Origin: Algorimicrobium algoritergicola
GTDB taxonomy: Bacteria; Bacteroidota; Bacteroidia; Flavobacteriales; Flavobacteriaceae
NCBI RefSeq assembly: GCF_008086165.1
Contig: NZ_VSKL01000005.1
Span: forward strand, 242,048 to 306,047
Reading direction: 5' to 3'
Length of the DNA stretch: 64,000 nucleotides
Position numbers and translations under genes: made by a program. Shown one piece after another: positions 8,864 through 16,099 of the stretch. Position 1 is the stretch's first letter. Each line of letters starts with the position of its first letter. The notes below the pieces were generated by a model that was given only the letters and a program-made list of their open reading frames with translations, did no database searches and had not been told where the DNA came from.

Positions 8864-9286
8864 TTACCCGTTCTTTAAAACTTTGTAGATGACTGAATCA
8901 AATATACGCATTAAGCTTCTTGATACACGAAATGGCATTGAGATGGCTAAACTATCATAACTATGCTAATAGGTCTATTAGGTTGTATTATTTCATATTA
9001 AGTTCTAGCTAATAAAGCATAGGAACTGTTACTCAATCGTTTCGTTTGAAAATCCAATTTACCGTTTATCGAACAGTGATGTTTTTGGTCTGTTTTTATA
9101 AGAATTTGAATATAATTATAACCTGCTACATCCCAATTTTGTTAGGGTTATCGATACTTTTTTTTATTGATATATCGATTAAATGTCATTTGTTAAGGTC
9201 TATCAACAGTGCGTTTATCGGTGAAATACACGGCTTTGTCTTGTTAACGATTATATCTCGTGTTTCAACAAATTAATTATATTCTT
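8864..9286. other. Long AT-rich intergenic region without a convincing gene
   Basis: The 534 bp between 8801 and 9336 begin with the terminator and end with the promoter of the small secreted protein. In between I see no credible gene; a 76-codon TTG-started frame (9046-9276) lacks domain, signal or composition support. The segment contains a full LytTR-like box at 9061, a partial one (CGTTTATCG, 9212-9220) and two further TATCGAT words near 9150 and 9173. Confidence 0.55.
9061..9072 (+). promoter_or_regulatory. LytTR-like box, distal copy (ACCGTTTATCGA)
   Basis: A 12-bp exact copy of the box at 9287-9298. ACCGTTTAT fits the LytTR consensus at every defined position. It lies 275 bp upstream of the small secreted protein gene. 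Confidence 0.4.
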
Positions 9287-9309
9287 ACCGTTTATCGATG
9301 TTATATTTG
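9287..9309 (+). promoter_or_regulatory. LytTR-like box abutting the -7 promoter box
   Basis: ACCGTTTATCGA (9287-9298) is followed 3 bp later by TATATTTG (9302-9309), a perfect TAnnTTTG, with the ATG 26 bp further on. No TTG sits at -33, so the box may substitute for it as an activator site or act as an operator. Confidence 0.5.
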
Positions 9310-9335
9310 TCCTGTTCAATTAAAGCAACATAACA

Positions 9336-9581
9336 ATGAAACAGTTTTTATTAATCGGAATTTTTACAGTATTAAGTTTAACAAGTATGCAAGCTCAGTC
9401 TTCAAATAAAACAGAAGATATTAAGAAAACAGAGCCGACTACCCAAGTTACTACAGATGTAAAAACGGATTCTATTGAGCTAGCTGCTAAAAAGAAGGAT
9501 ATCTTAACCAATAAGATTGAATCTAAATTAAACGGAAAAATAAATTTATTTGTTTTAAAAGAAACGCGACTTATTTGCTAA
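9336..9581 (+). CDS. Small secreted protein of unknown function
   Basis: 81 residues. A clear signal peptide (KQFLLIGIFTVLSLTSMQAQ) is followed by a short, Lys/Thr-rich, probably disordered segment (SSNKTEDIKKTEPTTQV...) and a C-terminal stretch with one Cys. I recognise no domain and there is no T9SS tail. The gene has its own promoter with an abutting LytTR-like box and its own terminator, so it is a stand-alone regulated unit. Real expression is likely; function unknown. Confidence 0.6.
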   Translation: MKQFLLIGIFTVLSLTSMQAQSSNKTEDIKKTEPTTQVTTDVKTDSIELAAKKKDILTNKIESKLNGKINLFVLKETRLIC

Positions 9582-9611
9582 AAACATTGAATTTTATAAA
9601 CATACACTACT

Positions 9612-9638
9612 AAACTCCTTTTTTAAAGGAGTTTTTTT
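9612..9638 (+). terminator. Intrinsic terminator
   Basis: A perfect 10-bp stem, AAACTCCTTT / AAAGGAGTTT (9612-9621 and 9625-9634), with a 3-nt loop and a T tract. Confidence 0.85.
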
Positions 9639-9661
9639 ATGGGTATAATTAAGAAGAATTG

Positions 9662-9669
9662 TATTTTTG
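9662..9669 (+). promoter_or_regulatory. Candidate -7 box of def (TATTTTTG)
   Basis: TAnnTTTG match followed by CAG, 26 bp upstream of the def ATG. Confidence 0.5.
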
Positions 9670-9695
9670 CAGAGAATTATTAGATAAGAAAATCC

Positions 9696-10286
9696 ATGAT
9701 ATTACCCGTTATAGCCTATGGCGATCCTGTATTAAAAAAAGTAGGAAAAGAAATAGCAAAAGATTATCCCAAACTAGACCAGTTATTAGATAACATGTAT
9801 GAAACCATGTACAATGCGTTTGGTGTTGGTCTTGCTGCGCCACAAATAGGTTTAGATATTCGTTTGTTTTTAGTGGACACATCTCCTTTTGCGGAAGATG
9901 ACGTGTTTACTGAAGAAGAACAAGCCTTCTTAAAAGATTTTAAGCAGACCTTTATTAATGCTAAAATACTGGAAGAAACTGGAGATGAATGGGCTTTTAA
10001 TGAAGGTTGTTTAAGTATTCCAGATGTTCGGGAAGACGTGTTTAGAAAGCCAACAATAACTATTGAGTTTTACGATGAAAATTTTGAAAAGCATACCAAA
10101 ACCTATGATGGGTTAGTAGCACGTGTTATTCAGCATGAATACGACCATATTGAAGGTGTTTTGTTTACAGATAAGCTATCATCATTAAAAAAACGATTAA
10201 TAAAAAGTAAACTTTCAAACATTTCTAAAGGAAAAATTACTGTGGATTATCGCATGCGTTTCCCAAGTCAAAAAAAGAAACGATAA
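9696..10286 (+). CDS. def: Peptide deformylase
   Basis: 196 residues. It removes the formyl group from N-terminal Met of nascent proteins. All three family motifs are present: GVGLAAPQIG, EGCLSIP (metal-ligand Cys) and QHEYDHIEG (HExxH-type metal His pair with catalytic Glu). The N-terminus MILPVIAYGDPVLKKVG is the usual start. A promoter box lies 26 bp upstream; the DUF5606 gene follows after 53 bp. Confidence 0.97.
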   Translation: MILPVIAYGDPVLKKVGKEIAKDYPKLDQLLDNMYETMYNAFGVGLAAPQIGLDIRLFLVDTSPFAEDDVFTEEEQAFLKDFKQTFINAKILEETGDEWAFNEGCLSIPDVREDVFRKPTITIEFYDENFEKHTKTYDGLVARVIQHEYDHIEGVLFTDKLSSLKKRLIKSKLSNISKGKITVDYRMRFPSQKKKR

Positions 10287-10339
10287 TATTTGTTTAACAT
10301 CAGTAAACGTTTGATATTTGCCCTCTTTAAAATGAAAAT

Positions 10340-10771
10340 ATGAGTCTAGAAAAAATATTATCAATAGCAGGAAAACCAGGATTGTATAAAATGATTGCCC
10401 AAACGCGAGGTGGCTTTGTTGCCGAGTCGCTGTTAGATGGTAAAAAAATGTCTGTTGGCATTCATCATAATGTAAGCATCTTGAGTGAAATTGCTATTTA
10501 TACACTTACCGAAGAAAAACCGTTACGTGAGGTTTTTAAATTGATTAAAGAAAAAGAATCAGGTAACGAAACATCTGTTAGTCATAAAGAAAGTAAAGAC
10601 AAATTAGAAGAATATTTCTTTGAAGTTTTATCAGATTATGATGAAGATCGTGTGTACGCTAGTGATATTAAAAAAATTATTCAGTGGTATAACTTACTTC
10701 AAAAAAATGACTTGTTAGATTTGGAGGCTGAAGCTGAAACCGAAGCTGTAACAGCTGACGAAGAAGAATAA
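10340..10771 (+). CDS. DUF5606 domain protein
   Basis: 143 residues. MSLEKILSIAGKPGLYKMIAQTRGGFVAESLLDGKK and the following TEEKPLREVF region match the Bacteroidota-restricted DUF5606 family. The C-terminal 20 residues are very acidic (EAEAETEAVTADEEE). No signal peptide, so cytoplasmic. It lies between def and mazG on the same strand and ends at a strong terminator. Function is not known. Confidence 0.85.
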   Translation: MSLEKILSIAGKPGLYKMIAQTRGGFVAESLLDGKKMSVGIHHNVSILSEIAIYTLTEEKPLREVFKLIKEKESGNETSVSHKESKDKLEEYFFEVLSDYDEDRVYASDIKKIIQWYNLLQKNDLLDLEAEAETEAVTADEEE

Positions 10772-10794
10772 GACCATTCATTATTTTGAATATA

Positions 10795-10831
10795 AAAAAT
10801 CCAGTAATGCTTATGCGTTACTGGATTTTTT
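10795..10831 (+). terminator. Intrinsic terminator after the DUF5606 gene
   Basis: Long stem formed by AAAAATCCAGTAATGC and its near-complement GCGTTACTGGATTTTT (one G-T wobble) around a TTAT loop. Confidence 0.85.
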
Positions 10832-10888
10832 AGTTTGTTATAACTATAAAGACACTAAATTTAATTGTAATTTTATCAAAAACCAATT

Positions 10889-11662
10889 ATGAATACCAGA
10901 GAAGATCAACTAAAAGCTTTCGATAGATTATTAACCATTATGGACGAGTTGCGTGCGCAATGTCCTTGGGATAAAAAGCAAACTATGGAAACTTTAAGGC
11001 ACTTAACCATAGAAGAAACCTATGAATTAGGCGATGCTATTTTGGATAAAGATTTAGAGGAAGTCAAAAAGGAATTGGGTGATGTACTCTTGCATATTGT
11101 TTTTTATTCAAAAATTGGAAGCGAAACTAACGATTTTGATATAGCTGATGTTTGTAATGGCATTTGCGAGAAACTTATTCATAGACATCCACATATTTAT
11201 GGTGATGTTAAAGTTGAAAATGAAGCGGATGTAAAACGAAACTGGGAAAATTTAAAACTTAAGGAAGGCAAAACGAGTGTCTTGGAAGGTGTGCCAAAAA
11301 GTTTGCCAGCATTGGTTAAGGCAAGCAGGATCCAGGAAAAAGTTGCAGGTGTTGGATTTGATTGGGAAGAACCAAATCAAGTTTGGGAAAAAGTGGAGGA
11401 GGAGCTTCAGGAATTTAAGGATGAAATTAACGCTGGCAACCAAGAAGCTATGGAAAGTGAGTTTGGCGATGTCATTTTTTCATTGGTAAACTACGCACGA
11501 TTTTTAAAAATCAACCCTGAAAACGCTTTAGAGCGCACCAATAAAAAGTTTACCAAACGTTTTCAATACTTGGAAGCAAAAGCGAAATCTTTAAACAAAA
11601 ACCTCAAAGACATGACATTGGATGAAATGGACGTCTTTTGGGAAGAAGCTAAAAAGCGGTAA
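10889..11662 (+). CDS. mazG: Nucleoside triphosphate pyrophosphohydrolase
   Basis: 257 residues, close to the E. coli length, with two MazG domains. It hydrolyses (d)NTPs to NMP and PPi, cleaning the nucleotide pool. The N-terminal domain has CPWDKKQTMETLRHLTIEETYELGDAI with the EExxE-type metal ligands and KKELGDVLLHIVF. The C-terminal domain has KVEEELQEFKDE and ESEFGDVIFSLVNYARF. The last codons (FWEEAKKR) and the stop are part of a 65-bp unit repeated twice more downstream. Confidence 0.95.
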   Translation: MNTREDQLKAFDRLLTIMDELRAQCPWDKKQTMETLRHLTIEETYELGDAILDKDLEEVKKELGDVLLHIVFYSKIGSETNDFDIADVCNGICEKLIHRHPHIYGDVKVENEADVKRNWENLKLKEGKTSVLEGVPKSLPALVKASRIQEKVAGVGFDWEEPNQVWEKVEEELQEFKDEINAGNQEAMESEFGDVIFSLVNYARFLKINPENALERTNKKFTKRFQYLEAKAKSLNKNLKDMTLDEMDVFWEEAKKR

Positions 11663-11824
11663 TTGAAAACCGTTTTTTTTTAGGTTTTCAAATATCTTAA
11701 TTTTGGGAAGAAGCTAAAAGGAGGTAATTGAAAATCGTTTTTTTAGGTTTTCAAATATCTTAATTTTGGGAAGAAGCTAAAAAGCGGTAATTGAAAACCG
11801 TTTTTCAGGTTTGCAAATATTTTA
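11637..11824 (+). repeat. Three tandem copies of the mazG 3' end plus its hairpin
   Basis: Copies begin at 11637, 11702 and 11765 (periods 65 and 63 bp). Copy 1 contains the real mazG C-terminal codons and stop. Copy 2 would read FWEEAKRR-stop and copy 3 FWEEAKKR-stop. Each copy ends with a TTGAAAACC...GGTTTTCAA type hairpin; in copy 2 a C-to-T change is tolerated by a G-T wobble, and copy 3 has one mismatch. Confidence 0.92.
11651..11681 (+). terminator. mazG terminator, with the stop codon in its loop
   Basis: CGGT (11657-11660) pairs with ACCG (11669-11672), extended by flanking A/T runs, and is followed by nine T residues. The mazG stop codon overlaps the end of the left arm and the loop. 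The same structure recurs in copy 3 (11785-11805) but is broken in copy 2, where both arms have changed. Confidence 0.6.
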
Positions 11825-11828
11825 TTTC

Positions 11829-11900
11829 AGCTCCAGAGGAGCGAAATATTAATAGAAGAATAATATACAGATGAAACAAGCTCCAGAGGAGCGAAATATA
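11829..11900. repeat. Two copies of a REP-like palindrome unit
   Basis: AGCTCCAGAGGAGCGAAATAT occurs at 11829-11849 and 11879-11899. Its core GCTCC-AGA-GGAGC is a perfect hairpin. Similar short GC-richer palindromes are scattered between genes in Bacteroidota genomes. No associated transposase is in the window. Confidence 0.75.
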
Positions 11901-11937
11901 ATACGCATCGGATGTACATTATGTTTATGTCTCATCA

Positions 11938-11957
11938 GTTCGAGCGGAATCGAAAAC
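11938..11957. repeat. Imperfect palindrome GTTCGA...TCGAAAAC
   Basis: GTTCGAGCG followed by GAATCGAAAAC forms an imperfect inverted repeat. It resembles a GTTCGAGCGCAGTCGAGAAC-type intergenic repeat common in flavobacteria (recollection, not searched). Confidence 0.45.
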
Positions 11958-12124
11958 TCTAAATGATCCATACTATTTTAAGCGAAAAGCGATTTTTAAA
12001 AAACTTTCAATCCAAAACATCCAAATCAATTTTCTGTGCGTATATATTATAATTGTACGTTGAAAAAGTAGATTAATAGCATAATCAAAAATATCTTTCC
12101 TTAAAACGTACATGTAGGTAGAAT

Positions 12125-12153
12125 TAGTTGTTTAGGTTGGGACAAAACAACTA
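12125..12153. repeat. 9-bp perfect inverted repeat
   Basis: TAGTTGTTT (12125-12133) and AAACAACTA (12145-12153) flank an 11-nt loop in the intergenic region between mazG and the DUF349 gene. It lacks a T tract. Confidence 0.5.
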
Positions 12154-12172
12154 TTAGTTAGTTTAGTTAGAA

Positions 12173-12212
12173 AAAATCCTGCTTGACGTTCTTATACGAC
12201 AAGCAGGATTTT
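12173..12212 (-). terminator. Terminator of the DUF349 gene
   Basis: A perfect 13-bp stem, AAAATCCTGCTTG (12173-12185) with CAAGCAGGATTTT (12200-12212), with A/T tails on both sides so it could act bidirectionally. It lies just past the minus-strand DUF349 gene. Confidence 0.85.
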
Positions 12213-12245
12213 GTATTTAAGACTTTTATGTATGGAGCCGCTTTT

Positions 12246-14246
12246 CTAATATAATTCTTTAATTTTGCTCAACTTCGTTTTCCACAATTTCAAGTCTTGT
12301 TTGTGTTTTTCAATGTTTTTATGAACGTCTTGAACTAATGGATTTTCATCATTAACATTCTGAAAAAATTGCAAATTGTTTTCCAACTGATTTATTTCTG
12401 CTTTAACTTCAGTAATACGCTTTCTAATAAAAATGCGCTCATTGTCTAAATGTCTAGAATCTTGTGCATTATTAAGCGATTCTAACTTGGTTTCAAACTT
12501 GATTAGTTCGGCTTCATTTTTATTTAGATTCAATTTTTTAAATACACCATCCAATGCTTTATTTAGTTTTCCTTCAATATAACGCTTGTTTGAGGGAACA
12601 TTACCAATCGACTTCCAGTTCTCAATAAAGGATTTTACAGTTGCCAAATCTGTTTCTTTTTCACCAGATAATTCCAAGGTTTTCAATTCCTCAAGCAATT
12701 GTACTTTTTTTGTAAATGCTTCATTACCTTCAGCGTTTACGGCATCTTTTGCTTTGTGTAAACGGTCAAAATAATAATTACAAGCTGTTTTAAATTGCTT
12801 CCAGATTTTATCACTATTCTTCCGTGGTACATGACCAATTTTCTTCCAATCGCTTTGAATTTTCTTCATTAACGCTGTAGTGGCTTCAAAATCGTCACTA
12901 TTTTTATTGTCTTCAGCTTTTTGAATTAAATCCATTTTCATCTGAAGATTATCAAACTGCGACTTCTTTAAATTTTTATAAAAGGCATTTTTCTTGCGAT
13001 TAAAGTTTCTTACCGCATCTTTAAATTTTGCCCAAGTTTCTTCATTTACTTTAATGGGCACTTTTCCAGCACTGAAAAACAAATTGCGAAATTGTTCCAC
13101 AACTTTAATGCTATTTTGCCAACCATTATGTGAATCAGCTCCTTTTTCACTGATTTTATTGATCTGAACAATTATTTCATTTTTAACGTCTAAATTCTTC
13201 TCATAAACCTGATCTAATTCAGCAAAATGAACTTGGCGTCTGTCGTGAATGGTTTTGGTGGCAGCTTTGAAACGGTCCCAAACAGCTTCACGATGTTCTT
13301 TATCTACTGGACCCAATTCTTCCTTCCACATTTTATGCAGCACCTGTAATTCTCTGAATGCACGATTTAAATCTTCGTCTTGTGCTAACTCTTCTGCACG
13401 ATCAATAATTTTTAATTTCTGATCTAAATTATGTTTGAAATCTAAATCGCGTAAATCCCGATTTAAATGTAGAAAATCGTAAAATACTTCAACATGATGA
13501 TGGTAACTATTCCAAGCATTATTGTATTTGTCGCGTGGAATTGGACCAGCCGTTTTCCAACGATCTTGGAGGTCCTTAAAGTGTTTGTAGGTGGTATTTA
13601 TATTTTCTTCATCATTAAACAACCCTTTAATTTCTTCAATAATCTGAAGCCTATTTGCTAGATTATCTTTTAGGTTATTTTCAATATTTTTATGATGCGT
13701 ATGTAATTTACCCTTATAATCTTTATAAATATCCTTGAAATTCTTTTGAAGTGGACTGGAAAAAAAGAAATCGATTTCATTTCCGCCTTCGTTCAAAAAT
13801 TCTTCTTTTTTCTCGTCAAGTAAGGTGTTAAATTGTGATTTAAATTCTGTACGAATTTCCTCTACTTGCTTTTTAATGGCTTGCACTTTTTGGTTTGTAA
13901 CCAAATGTTCCAACTCGGTCACCAAAGCTTCCATAGACATTTTATCATAGTCTTTTTCTTCTATATGATGTCTGTCTGCATTGCCTTCATCTTCCGCATC
14001 TTCAGCGTTAGATTCTTCAATTTCATTAATTACTTCATCATGATCTTCGGTAACAGCTTCTTCTGTTTTTTCAGTTTCAACGGGTGTTTCAGCTTCTACA
14101 GGTGTTTCTATTTCTGTTTTTTCTAATGATTCTGAAGGTGAAGACTCGCTAGAAACTTCCTGATTTTCTTGAATGTTTTCAGTAGTTTCTGGTTGTAATT
14201 CCTCTGGTTTTCCATCTGCTTTTGGCAGGTTATCGTGCTCTGACAT
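12246..14246 (-). CDS. DUF349 repeat protein
   Basis: 666 residues. The first 100 or so are acidic and low-complexity (Glu/Thr/Val runs). The rest holds at least five DUF349 repeats, each with a W-x-x-x-G-x-(V/I)-P type core: DRWKTAGPIPRDKYNNAW, KMWKEELGPVDKEHREAVW, FFSAGKVPIKVNEETW, SDWKKIGHVPRKNSDKIW and ENWKSIGNVPSNKRY. The C-terminus is a predicted coiled coil. No signal peptide. DUF349 proteins are highly charged helical cytoplasmic proteins of unclear function. Its own terminator follows. Confidence 0.9.
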   Translation of the reverse strand: MSEHDNLPKADGKPEELQPETTENIQENQEVSSESSPSESLEKTEIETPVEAETPVETEKTEEAVTEDHDEVINEIEESNAEDAEDEGNADRHHIEEKDYDKMSMEALVTELEHLVTNQKVQAIKKQVEEIRTEFKSQFNTLLDEKKEEFLNEGGNEIDFFFSSPLQKNFKDIYKDYKGKLHTHHKNIENNLKDNLANRLQIIEEIKGLFNDEENINTTYKHFKDLQDRWKTAGPIPRDKYNNAWNSYHHHVEVFYDFLHLNRDLRDLDFKHNLDQKLKIIDRAEELAQDEDLNRAFRELQVLHKMWKEELGPVDKEHREAVWDRFKAATKTIHDRRQVHFAELDQVYEKNLDVKNEIIVQINKISEKGADSHNGWQNSIKVVEQFRNLFFSAGKVPIKVNEETWAKFKDAVRNFNRKKNAFYKNLKKSQFDNLQMKMDLIQKAEDNKNSDDFEATTALMKKIQSDWKKIGHVPRKNSDKIWKQFKTACNYYFDRLHKAKDAVNAEGNEAFTKKVQLLEELKTLELSGEKETDLATVKSFIENWKSIGNVPSNKRYIEGKLNKALDGVFKKLNLNKNEAELIKFETKLESLNNAQDSRHLDNERIFIRKRITEVKAEINQLENNLQFFQNVNDENPLVQDVHKNIEKHKQDLKLWKTKLSKIKELY

Positions 14247-14349
14247 TTTGTAAATGTGTTAGTTTTTTGAAATAACTCTAGCGTTAAAGATAACAACAAC
14301 TGCAATAACTACAAAAGGTTAACTCGTATTAATATTACAAATAGTGCAA

Positions 14350-15087
14350 TTAGTATGTGTTCCAAATACGCCATGCTTTTTCAGCTTGGAATTTTAGCAT
14401 TTGTAAACCGTTAATGGTTGTCGTATTTTTAAGGGTACCATGTTTTAAAAACTGGGTTTCTTCAGGATTGTAAATTAAATCGTAAAGAATATGGTCTTTG
14501 GTGAGAAATTCATAAGGTAGGTTAGGTGCATCAGTAATATTTGGGAATGTTCCCAAAGGTGTGCAATTTATAATAATTAAATGCTCGGAAATGGTTGATT
14601 CCATTAAATCATTGTAAGTTAAATACTCGGGATTTTTAGGTACTCTAGACACAAATTTGTAGGATATTCCTAATTCATCCAGTGTAAAAGCAATGGCTTT
14701 ACTGGCACCTCCAGTTCCTAAAATCAAGGCATGCTTATGAATAGGTTTTAAATGTGGTTTTAATGATTTTTTAAAACCATAGCAATCCGTATTATAACCT
14801 ACTAATTCACCCTTTTTATTACGTTTTATGGTGTTTACAGCACCAATTTTATGTGCTTTTTTGTGGAGTTTATCTAAATAGGGAATGATGGTTTCTTTAT
14901 ACGGAATCGTCACATTTAAACCGACTATTTCTGTGTTTCCAAAAACGGTTGGAACATCTTCAATATTTGGAATATCAAAATTTTCATAAGAAGCATCTGT
15001 AATAGCTTCCGAAGAAAATTTATTGGTAAAGTAATTTTGAGAAAATGAATACGAAATATTTTTACCTATTAATCCGAATTTACGCAT
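14350..15087 (-). CDS. aroE: Shikimate dehydrogenase
   Basis: 245 residues. It reduces 3-dehydroshikimate with NADPH in aromatic amino-acid synthesis. GLIGKNISYSFSQNYF carries the substrate-binding serines, GLNVTIPYKETIIPYL the catalytic Lys, NTDCYGFKKSL the partner Asp, and ALILGTGGASKAIAFTL the dinucleotide fold. IINCTPLGTFPN is the usual late motif. It overlaps the upstream DUF368 gene by 8 bp, so it is probably co-transcribed with the two DUF368 genes. Confidence 0.95.
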   Translation of the reverse strand: MRKFGLIGKNISYSFSQNYFTNKFSSEAITDASYENFDIPNIEDVPTVFGNTEIVGLNVTIPYKETIIPYLDKLHKKAHKIGAVNTIKRNKKGELVGYNTDCYGFKKSLKPHLKPIHKHALILGTGGASKAIAFTLDELGISYKFVSRVPKNPEYLTYNDLMESTISEHLIIINCTPLGTFPNITDAPNLPYEFLTKDHILYDLIYNPEETQFLKHGTLKNTTTINGLQMLKFQAEKAWRIWNTY

Positions 15088-16099
15088 GGTGTTTCTGTGT
15101 TTTTTGTCCGTAAAATTCCAAGGCTAAAACAATGGCAATTCCAAGAATTATATAGGCTAAAGCTAAATAGGTTTCCGTGTTCAATTCAGGGAAATAGCGT
15201 TCGTAATTTTCAATAATTTTCTTTCCCGAAGAATCTAATAAAGCGGTTCCATCTGTTTGTAATTTGAAAAGCGTTTTTTTCCAAGGCCAAACCACGCCTA
15301 ATGATCCTACTATGAATCCAATAATAGTTGCCAATGTAATACTTTTATAATGTTTCAGGATGTAACTTAAAACATGCGAAAAGGTAACGAGACCCACTAC
15401 AGAACCTAGCGTAAAGACCGTTAATATTTTGAGCATACGAATACGAACTGCATTTTCTATAAAACTGAAATCACCTTGAATAACTTCTGCAAAGGTGTCA
15501 AATAAAGCATTTACGGAATCCACTAATAATAACACGTAGTTACCCAATAAAATAAGAATGAACGAGCCCGAAAATCCTGGAAGTGTCATGCCTGATACAC
15601 TAATAATACCACAGAAAAACACGAACCATAAATTATCGTTTTCCATTGCTGGATCTAAAAAGCTGATGCTGACACCTAAAATAATTCCGATAGAAAGTGC
15701 TAAATAGGTTTTGAAATTCCAATCTTTAAAATCCTTACTGATGTAATAAATAGAACCGATAATCATTCCGAAAAACACACTCCATATATAGAGTTCATAA
15801 TGTTTTATGAGGTAATCCAGTACTTTAGAAATACTAAAATAACTGATAATCATTCCTAAAAAAAGTAAGCTTAAAAACCGACCATTTATATATTGATAGA
15901 AACTTTTAAACCGACCGTTGATTAATAGTTTAAAAGCCTTCCGGTTTATCTTTTGAAGCGAATAAATAAACTCTTCATAAAAACCAGCTACAAAAGCAAC
16001 TACACCTCCAGAAACACCAGGGACCTTATTGGCGGCTCCCATTCCTAATCCTTTTAAGATTAAGAAAATTTTATCGGTGAAGGTTCGTGTGCTTTGCAT
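15080..16099 (-). CDS. DUF368 membrane protein, PopT-like (copy B)
   Basis: 339 residues, polytopic. The N-terminus has the DUF368 signature MGAANKVPGVSGGVVAFVAGFYEE, and the second repeat half has SGMTLPGFSGSFILILLGNY, reflecting the internal duplication of the family. DUF368 proteins (PopT) have been implicated in flipping undecaprenyl phosphate back across the inner membrane. It overlaps the upstream paralogue by 1 bp (stop A shared with the ATG) and aroE by 8 bp. The first copy has the same architecture, so this is a tandem duplication. Confidence 0.88.
   Translation of the reverse strand: MQSTRTFTDKIFLILKGLGMGAANKVPGVSGGVVAFVAGFYEEFIYSLQKINRKAFKLLINGRFKSFYQYINGRFLSLLFLGMIISYFSISKVLDYLIKHYELYIWSVFFGMIIGSIYYISKDFKDWNFKTYLALSIGIILGVSISFLDPAMENDNLWFVFFCGIISVSGMTLPGFSGSFILILLGNYVLLLVDSVNALFDTFAEVIQGDFSFIENAVRIRMLKILTVFTLGSVVGLVTFSHVLSYILKHYKSITLATIIGFIVGSLGVVWPWKKTLFKLQTDGTALLDSSGKKIIENYERYFPELNTETYLALAYIILGIAIVLALEFYGQKTQKHHA

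Noticed and set aside
9046..9276. 76-codon frame in the long intergenic region
   Set aside because: It begins with TTG, has no promoter box or terminator of its own, no family resemblance, and contains a LytTR-like box; hydrophobic AT-rich translation is expected by chance here.
13866..14126. Antisense frame opposite the DUF349 gene (and similar antisense frames at 20910-21140, 33068-33439, 59184-59579)
   Set aside because: They lie wholly inside well-supported genes on the other strand and translate to Phe/Cys-rich or low-complexity sequence typical of shadow frames.
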